From Prolixibacteraceae bacterium (GTDB lineage Bacteria > Bacteroidota > Bacteroidia > Bacteroidales > Prolixibacteraceae), in NCBI GenBank assembly GCA_018399395.1, contig JAGYOI010000018.1, forward strand, positions 1 through 12,346: a stretch of DNA of 12,346 bases, in the 5' to 3' direction. The notes beneath the pieces were generated by a model, which was not told where the DNA came from, made no database searches, and worked only from the letters and a program-made list of their open reading frames with translations. Made by a program: the position numbers and the translations under genes. Positions 6,423-12,346 of this stretch are shown piece after piece; position 1 is the first letter of the stretch, and every line of letters begins with the position of its first letter.

Positions 6423-9400
6423 ATGGGCATTTTAAAGCGTAATAGACTAAAAGCTCAACTTATACTTGTCGAAATCGTAGTCGGACTCTTACTTATCACC
6501 GCCGGGATTTGGTACCATCAGCACGACCTGCACTCAACACGTATTGAAAAATACAACAACCTGCAAGCCATCGCAAACCTAAAGGCCAAACAACTCACCC
6601 AGTGGCATAAAGAACGATTATCGGAAGCTACTTTTTTCACAAAAACAGAACCCAATGCTGAACTTGCCGGAAAAATCGCCCGGGGCGATACTACACTTCA
6701 TAATGCATACCGGAATTCATTATTGCAAATAATGACAAACAAACGTTACCGCAATATTTTTATGCTTAATGATAATGGAGCGGTTATTTTCAGCGTTTAC
6801 CCGACCGATAATATCATTAAAGATTCTATTACAACTCACTTCGCAAAAAAAGCATATCAAACGAAAGAAACATTAATAACTGATTTTTACTGGTGTAATT
6901 TTCACAAAGCTATTCACTTCGATATCATTGCCCCGGTTTTAGATTTGAACCAAAACGTATTATCCACCTTAGTTTTCAGGATAAAGCCTGACGATTTTCT
7001 TTTTCCCTTGTTAAGCGACATACCTACTGACAGCGAAACTACTGAAACCTATATTGTACGACGCGAGGGCGACTCGGTTTTATATCTTAACGAATTAAGG
7101 CATAAAGCCAATTCGGCAATGAAAACAAAGGCAAGCCTTAGCAACAAGGAAAACACTGCAGTTAGAGCAGTATCGGGGTACGAAGGCTTCATTGAAGCGT
7201 ATGACTACCGGGGCGTAAAAGTACTTTCTGATATCCGCGTAGTTGAAGGCACATCGTGGTATATTTTATCAGAAATTGACGCCTCTGAAGCGTATCACGA
7301 CCTGCACCAACGGACACGGCTGCTATCCATGCTCATTTTGCTAACCATTTTGTTTGTAGGAGCTGGCATGGCATGGTTTTACCATTACCGGCAACGCAAT
7401 ATTTACAGGGAATTATACCGAAACAAACGACTGTTGCATGAATCGCAGGCAAAACTGAAGGCGACCCTTTACAGTATTGGCGACGGTGTTATAACAACAG
7501 ACCTTGATGGTAAGGTAATGCAATTAAATAAAATGGCCGAAAAACTTACCGGATGGACAGAAAGGGAAGCTCAGGGAAAAAAAGCGGATGAAGTATTCAA
7601 ACTCATCAACGAAGACACCCTCGAAAGCATTCAAAGCCCGGTAAACAAAGTACTAAAAGATGGCCGGATAGTAGGACTCGCCAACCATACCCTGCTCGTT
7701 CAGAAAAACGGCGAACACCTGCCAATATCCGACAGTGGTGCACCCATTAAAGATGAAACCGGAGAATTACAGGGGGTTGTTATGGTATTTAGCGACCAAT
7801 CAGAAGTAAAACGAAAAGAATCAGACCTCAAAGAAAGTGAAGAGCGTTACCGTTTGGTTTTAGATAATAGTCTTGATGCCATTTTACTTACAAAACCGAA
7901 TGGCGAAATACTCTCGGCCAACAAAGCAGCTTGTACCATGTTTGGTATGACTGAACAAGAAATATGCGAAGCCGGAAGAGGTGCCATTGTTGATACCGAT
8001 GATGAACAACTAGCACAATTGCTTAAAAAAAGAGACGAAGACGGATCTGTTCAGGGAGAGCTTACTTTTAAACGAAAAAGCGGGGAAAGATTCCCGGCAG
8101 AGTTCACATCGTCTGTATTCTCCGACAGCAAAGGAGAAAAGCGCACCAGTCTTATCATACGCGACATATCCCATCGAAAAAAATCGGAACAAATCATCCG
8201 GGAAGAACGCTTACTTTTGCGCACAATCATCGATAACATGCCCGATGCTATTTATGCAAAAGATAATCTTGGCCGCAAAATTATAGCCAATAAAGCCGAT
8301 CTGGAAATAATAGGAAAAACATCAGAAGAAGAGGTAAAAGGAAAAACCGACCTTGAGTTATTTAATAAAGAGATAGGGCAACAAGGCTATAACGAAGACA
8401 TGGCCGTTATCCACAGAAGAGAAATAATAATTAATAAAGAAGACAGCTATATTGACCACAAAGGGAATAAGCGCTGGCGTTTTATCTCAAAAGTCCCATT
8501 ACGAAATGAAAACAACGAAATAATAGGCCTTGTTGGGTTTAGTCATGACTTCACATCACTTAAAAGAACTGAAGAACAACTACGCGAAAACAAGGAAACA
8601 TTGCAATTGCTTTTCGACTCAACGGCCGAAGGCATCTACGGTATCGACACCAACGGAATCTGCACATTTTGCAACAAAGCTACGCTACAGCTACTTGGCT
8701 ATAGTGATGAAAAAGAAATTATTGGGAAAAACATGCATGACATTGCTCATTACAAGCATCCTGACGGCTCTTCATTCCCTGAAAAAGATTGTATGATTTT
8801 TAAAGCTTTTCAGGAAGGAAGAGGAACACACATCGACAATGAAGTTTTTTGGAAAAATGATGGCCAGTCTTTTCCTGTAGAATATTGGTCGTACCCAATT
8901 AAAAGCAATAGCAATGTGATTGGCTCTGTGGTCACATTCTTCGACATAACGGAACGTAAATACAACGAAGAAGTACAGCAAATTTTGTACAATATAGCGC
9001 TTGAGTCAATGACTGCTAAAGATGTACAAGACCTGCTTTTTACCGTTAAAAACCAATTAAACAAAGTAATTGACACAACAAACTTTTATGTTGCGCGCTA
9101 TAAACCCGAAAACCAAACGTTGGAAAAAATAGTTTTTGTCAACGAAAAATACACAATTGATCATTGGAGCGCAAACAACTCGCTATCGGGCGATGTGGCA
9201 AGAACCGGAAGAACAAAAATACTAAACGAAAAAGAAGTCAAAGAATTAACCTTTGAACACCACAAGCGCCCCGAATATATACCGGCAAAAAGCTGGCTTG
9301 GTGTACCATTAATCGACCAACAAGAAGTAATTGGGGTTATGGTTGTACAGAACTATGATAGTTCAAATGTTTTTAACAAAAGCCATGCCCGACTGCTTGA

Positions 9401-10175
9401 GATGGTTGCCCACGAGCTTGTCATTGTTATTCAACGCACAAGGATGGTGGAAGATGTTATTGCCGCCAAAGAAGAAGCTGAAAAAAGCGACCGCCTGAAA
9501 TCGGCTTTCCTCGCCAACATCAGCCACGAAATAAGGACACCGATGAACGGTATTTTGGGATTTTTGGACCTCCTGAACGACAAAGACATCAACGAGAAAG
9601 AAAAATCGCAGTACCTTGAAATCATGAACAAAAGCGGTCAGCGGCTGCTTGAAACCATCAACGATATTATTGAAATATCAAAACTCGAATCGGGGCAGGT
9701 TGATGTTAACATCTCAGCCGTAAACACTGAAGAGGTTATGAACGACCATTATATATTTTTCAAGCAACAAGCTTCAAACAAAAACCTCGAACTCACACTT
9801 GAAAACTACCTTAAAGGGAATGATGCACTTGTTAAAACCGACAAGTTTAAGCTCGATGCCATTCTGACCAACATCCTCAACAATGCCATTAAATACACCC
9901 AAACCGGTGATGTTCGGTTTGGTAATTATCTAAAAGGCAACAATCTCATTTTCTATGTAAAAGATACCGGTATGGGTATCCCGCCCGAGAAAATGGAAAC
10001 CATTTTTGAACGTTTCATCCAGGACGACCAATACATAAGCCGGCCACAAGAAGGCGTCGGCCTTGGCTTATCCATTGTAAAGGGCTACATTGAAATGCTC
10101 GATGGAAAAATATGGGTAGACTCGGAACACGGAAAAGGCAGCACCTTCTTTATTTCTATACCTTACCGGAAGTAA
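6423..10175 (+). CDS. Membrane sensor histidine kinase with four PAS domains and a GAF domain
   Basis: A 1250-residue two-component sensor. In order: transmembrane helix about 12-31; extracytoplasmic sensor about 32-298, probably of the Cache type by position and by the GYEGFIEAYDYRG...LSDIRVVEGTSWYILSEI pattern before the membrane; transmembrane helix about 299-319; PAS1 about 340-465; PAS2 about 470-588; PAS3 about 595-715; PAS4 about 720-848, with the insertion HPDGSSFPEKDC; GAF about 850-1008; then the kinase core. The phosphorylated His is H1035 in FLANISHEIRTPMNGI. The ATP-binding domain has the N box LTNILNNAIKY (1148-1158), DTGMGIP (1181-1187), FERF (1195-1198) and GVGLGLSIVKGY (1211-1222). 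All core motifs are present, so it should be active. There is no receiver or HPt domain and no response regulator gene here, so its partner is elsewhere. Its signal is unknown. The 100-base gap after ftcD and the weak hairpin leave co-transcription with hutI-ftcD open, but it probably has its own promoter. The ATG at 6423 gives a short positive N-terminus before the first helix. Confidence 0.93.
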   Translation: MGILKRNRLKAQLILVEIVVGLLLITAGIWYHQHDLHSTRIEKYNNLQAIANLKAKQLTQWHKERLSEATFFTKTEPNAELAGKIARGDTTLHNAYRNSLLQIMTNKRYRNIFMLNDNGAVIFSVYPTDNIIKDSITTHFAKKAYQTKETLITDFYWCNFHKAIHFDIIAPVLDLNQNVLSTLVFRIKPDDFLFPLLSDIPTDSETTETYIVRREGDSVLYLNELRHKANSAMKTKASLSNKENTAVRAVSGYEGFIEAYDYRGVKVLSDIRVVEGTSWYILSEIDASEAYHDLHQRTRLLSMLILLTILFVGAGMAWFYHYRQRNIYRELYRNKRLLHESQAKLKATLYSIGDGVITTDLDGKVMQLNKMAEKLTGWTEREAQGKKADEVFKLINEDTLESIQSPVNKVLKDGRIVGLANHTLLVQKNGEHLPISDSGAPIKDETGELQGVVMVFSDQSEVKRKESDLKESEERYRLVLDNSLDAILLTKPNGEILSANKAACTMFGMTEQEICEAGRGAIVDTDDEQLAQLLKKRDEDGSVQGELTFKRKSGERFPAEFTSSVFSDSKGEKRTSLIIRDISHRKKSEQIIREERLLLRTIIDNMPDAIYAKDNLGRKIIANKADLEIIGKTSEEEVKGKTDLELFNKEIGQQGYNEDMAVIHRREIIINKEDSYIDHKGNKRWRFISKVPLRNENNEIIGLVGFSHDFTSLKRTEEQLRENKETLQLLFDSTAEGIYGIDTNGICTFCNKATLQLLGYSDEKEIIGKNMHDIAHYKHPDGSSFPEKDCMIFKAFQEGRGTHIDNEVFWKNDGQSFPVEYWSYPIKSNSNVIGSVVTFFDITERKYNEEVQQILYNIALESMTAKDVQDLLFTVKNQLNKVIDTTNFYVARYKPENQTLEKIVFVNEKYTIDHWSANNSLSGDVARTGRTKILNEKEVKELTFEHHKRPEYIPAKSWLGVPLIDQQEVIGVMVVQNYDSSNVFNKSHARLLEMVAHELVIVIQRTRMVEDVIAAKEEAEKSDRLKSAFLANISHEIRTPMNGILGFLDLLNDKDINEKEKSQYLEIMNKSGQRLLETINDIIEISKLESGQVDVNISAVNTEEVMNDHYIFFKQQASNKNLELTLENYLKGNDALVKTDKFKLDAILTNILNNAIKYTQTGDVRFGNYLKGNNLIFYVKDTGMGIPPEKMETIFERFIQDDQYISRPQEGVGLGLSIVKGYIEMLDGKIWVDSEHGKGSTFFISIPYRK

Positions 10176-10183
10176 GGGTAACA

Positions 10184-10217
10184 TAAGAAAACATTCATAC
10201 CAATGTATGTTTTCTTA
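10184..10217. terminator. Hairpin just after the kinase gene
   Basis: TAAGAAAA (10184-10191) pairs with TTTTCTTA (10210-10217), and an inner CATAC (10196-10200) pairs with GTATG (10205-10209) around a CAAT loop, with CATT bulged on the left. It begins eight bases after the kinase stop codon. The T-rich right arm is part of the stem and no clear U-run follows, so it may terminate weakly or mainly protect the 3' end of the kinase mRNA. Confidence 0.45.
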
Positions 10218-10292
10218 CAATCATAAATCAAAGAATTAACAAAGCCATTTACTTGGAATCATATTAAAAATTGAACACCATCCGCTATTAAA

Positions 10293-10321
10293 AACCCCGG
10301 AGGTAAAACTTCCCCGGGGTT
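10293..10321 (-). terminator. Strong GC-rich hairpin, terminator for the S9 peptidase gene, perhaps bidirectional
   Basis: AACCCCGG (10293-10300) and CCGGGGTT (10314-10321) pair perfectly over eight bases, with partial pairing of the next bases inside (AGG against TTCC). Read on the minus strand the stem runs directly into TTTTTAATA, the form of an intrinsic terminator, about 75 bases after the peptidase stop codon. Read on the plus strand it is followed by the looser T-rich CATTCAAATTATTTTATT, so it may also stop kinase transcripts. Its position between converging genes fits. Confidence 0.75.
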
Positions 10322-10396
10322 CATTCAAATTATTTTATTAGTCGCTGTGCAACTCCGCGATTATGCAATAAAACCGTTAAGTAAGTCTGTTACTTC

Positions 10397-12283
10397 TTAC
10401 TCCTTTTTCAAATGTTCATCTAAAAACATAATCATAGCCCTGTAAAAGTCGAAACGGTTTTCTTCATTCCTAAAGCCGTGACCTTCGTCTTCTTTTACCA
10501 TGTACTGAACATCAACGCCACGCGATTCCAAAGCCTCAACAATCTGATCCGATTCGTCAATGTTCACCCTAGGGTCGTTTGCTCCCTGAGCCACAAACAG
10601 CGGAGCTTTGATGCTATCAGCATGGAATACGGGCGATACCTGTACCATCATCAGGCTGTCCTCAACAGGATGTCCCATCATTTCGTGGAACATATCGAGC
10701 TGTGGTTCCCAATAAGGCGGAATGGTTTTCAACAAGGTAAACAAATTCGAGACACCAACGTAATCAACACCGGCAGCATACAAATCGGGGGTAAATGCTA
10801 ATCCGGCCAATGTTGCATAACCACCATAGCTTCCACCATAAATAGCGATGCGGTCGGGATCGGCAATGCCTTGGTCAATCAACCAATACACACCATCAGT
10901 AATGTCGTCCTGCATGGTTTGCCCCCATTGTTTGAACGATTTTTCCCAAAATTCACGCCCATAACCGGTTGAACCCCTGAAGTTCATTTGCAAAACAGCA
11001 TAACCATTGTTGGCCAAAAACTGCACGCCCGGGTTAAAACCCCAGTAATCACGCGCCCAAGGCCCTCCGTGTGGATGAACAACCACAGGAAGGTCTTCAG
11101 ATTCATAACCTTTGGGCAGGGTAAGGTAACCATGTATTGTTAAACCATCGCGTGACTTATAACTTATCGGTTTCATTTCAGCCATATTATCAGCATCAAT
11201 CCACGGGCTAACCTCAGTTATTTTCAATAATTCATCAGTGGCCTTATCGTAAAAATAATAACTACCCCAGGTTTTATCGCTATAAGTACGAACCATGAAC
11301 TTATCCTCAGCCTTATTCTCACTTACAAAAGCGATTTCAACACCGGGCAATGCTTCATCAACCCTGTTGTACATTAAACGGGCATCTTCATCTAAAAAAT
11401 AAACTTGCTTTTTTGCGGTATAGTAATTTACCCATAACAATTTTTTATCTTTTTTCGAGTAGTTAATACCCGAAACATCGGCCTGATCGGTTTCAAACAA
11501 AACATCAATTTCTTTGGCGTTCTTTATATCATACTTAACCAATGCTTCTTTATCGCGACCCAAATTTGACAGAGCGTAAATATTTTGATTGTCGAATGTA
11601 AACATGAGAGGCTGCAAGGTTTGCCTGAAATCAAGCGATAATACTTCTCTGAATTCTTCATCTTCTTTATCGCGGTATAAATACGTTTGGTTTACACCAT
11701 CAGAGGCTATGGCCAGACGAAGTTTGCCATCGTGATCGGGAATCCAGCCAACAATATTACCTGGGTTTTCGGCCAGAACAACCATTTCGCCTGTACTTAT
11801 ATTTAAACGGTAAGGGTCAAAAACACGTGCATCACGCTTATTCATAGCAATCAGTACTTCGTCTTCATTACCTTCAAGCTCGTCGACTATACGGGTACGA
11901 ACCCCTTCGAAAACAGTAAGATCCTTAAAATCAGAGCCATCGATATTTACACCGTAAAGCTGGTAATTTTCATCGCCCCCGGTATCTTGCAAATACAACA
12001 GCCGGTTGTTGTTTGCCCACAAGTAACCGGCAATGTCACGGTCGGTTTCTGATGTTATACGGATGGCTGAATCTGCGTCAACTTTTTGAACAAAAAGGTT
12101 CATACGGCTTTCGTAGGGCGCCATGTAAGAGAAATATTCCCCGTTGGGCGATAATTTGTAGGATGTTTTCTCAGGGTTTCTGAAAAAATCTTCCAACGGA
12201 ACCGGTGTAGCTTTTTGAGGTTTCTGATTACAAGCCATAAAAGCCAGAATCAAAACCAAAAGCAGAAAAACATTTTTTTTCAT
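10397..12283 (-). CDS. S9 family (prolyl oligopeptidase-like) serine peptidase, probable lipoprotein
   Basis: A 628-residue peptidase of the S9 clan, which cleaves short peptides, often after proline or at acylated or blocked N-termini. Residues 1-17 (MKKNVFLLLVLILAFMA) are a signal sequence followed by C18, so lipidation is likely, although Phe-Met before Ala-Cys is a loose lipobox. Residues about 30-370 form the beta-propeller that limits access to small substrates, with a start near LSPNGEYFSYMAP. Residues about 380-628 are the alpha/beta-hydrolase domain: HPHGGPWARDYWG (403-415), NFRGSTGYGREF (434-445), the nucleophile S485 in YGGSYGGYA, the acid D570 in GANDPRVN and H602 in DEGHGF. The triad is complete and the length is normal. 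It converges on the kinase gene and appears to be a single-gene unit ending at the terminator near 10300. The sequence does not separate dipeptidyl, acylaminoacyl and oligopeptidase activities. Most likely it acts in the periplasm or at the outer membrane. Confidence 0.93.
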   Translation of the reverse strand: MKKNVFLLLVLILAFMACNQKPQKATPVPLEDFFRNPEKTSYKLSPNGEYFSYMAPYESRMNLFVQKVDADSAIRITSETDRDIAGYLWANNNRLLYLQDTGGDENYQLYGVNIDGSDFKDLTVFEGVRTRIVDELEGNEDEVLIAMNKRDARVFDPYRLNISTGEMVVLAENPGNIVGWIPDHDGKLRLAIASDGVNQTYLYRDKEDEEFREVLSLDFRQTLQPLMFTFDNQNIYALSNLGRDKEALVKYDIKNAKEIDVLFETDQADVSGINYSKKDKKLLWVNYYTAKKQVYFLDEDARLMYNRVDEALPGVEIAFVSENKAEDKFMVRTYSDKTWGSYYFYDKATDELLKITEVSPWIDADNMAEMKPISYKSRDGLTIHGYLTLPKGYESEDLPVVVHPHGGPWARDYWGFNPGVQFLANNGYAVLQMNFRGSTGYGREFWEKSFKQWGQTMQDDITDGVYWLIDQGIADPDRIAIYGGSYGGYATLAGLAFTPDLYAAGVDYVGVSNLFTLLKTIPPYWEPQLDMFHEMMGHPVEDSLMMVQVSPVFHADSIKAPLFVAQGANDPRVNIDESDQIVEALESRGVDVQYMVKEDEGHGFRNEENRFDFYRAMIMFLDEHLKKE

Positions 12284-12346
12284 AATGATGGATTTTAAAT
12301 AAAAATTGTAATGTCAGGTTTTACCGGAGGCGATGTAGGTATCAAC

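Noticed and set aside
12284..12346. Promoter for the S9 peptidase gene
   Set aside because: Only 63 bases upstream are in the window and I could not find a -7/-33 pair good enough to list.

Overview
The window looks like a chromosomal stretch of a free-living Bacteroidota bacterium with moderate GC. The evidence is the gene set (long-form ketol-acid reductoisomerase, fused FtcD, a many-PAS histidine kinase, an S9 peptidase with a lipoprotein-type leader), the AT-rich starts without clear Shine-Dalgarno sites, and promoter-like sequences near the Bacteroidota pattern TTG/TAnnTTTG. An order such as Marinilabiliales is plausible, but I cannot establish it from this sequence alone.

Layout. (1) 1-1316, minus strand: ilvC, running off the left edge, with about the last 50 codons outside. 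(2) 1516-2400, minus: an AraC-family regulator with an N-terminal cupin. (3) 2401-3339: a gene-poor segment holding a GC-rich motif, several palindromes and the decayed remains of an IS110-family insertion sequence. Its transposase has lost the middle and continues in another frame to a recognisable C-terminal tail. (4) 3340-6322, plus: hutI and ftcD, 16 bases apart, the last steps of histidine breakdown with transfer of the one-carbon unit to tetrahydrofolate. (5) 6423-10175, plus: a 1250-residue membrane histidine kinase with an extracytoplasmic sensor, four PAS domains and a GAF domain, but no receiver. (6) 10176-10396: two hairpins between convergent genes, one a strong terminator. (7) 10397-12283, minus: an S9 prolyl-oligopeptidase-family enzyme, probably a lipoprotein or exported.

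How the genes fit together. HutI makes N-formimidoyl-glutamate, which FtcD converts to glutamate, ammonia and 5,10-methenyl-THF. HutH and HutU, which act before HutI, are not in the window. The AraC regulator is divergent from hutI, with the IS remnant between them, so it might have controlled the hut pair; this is inference only. The kinase needs a response regulator encoded elsewhere. The peptidase could supply small peptides and amino acids, but nothing links it to hutI-ftcD beyond proximity.

I did not find a convincing new multi-gene system. The points most worth a second look are the three-piece IS110 remnant with structured flanking DNA that might preserve part of a guide-RNA region, and the changed cofactor-loop residues in IlvC.
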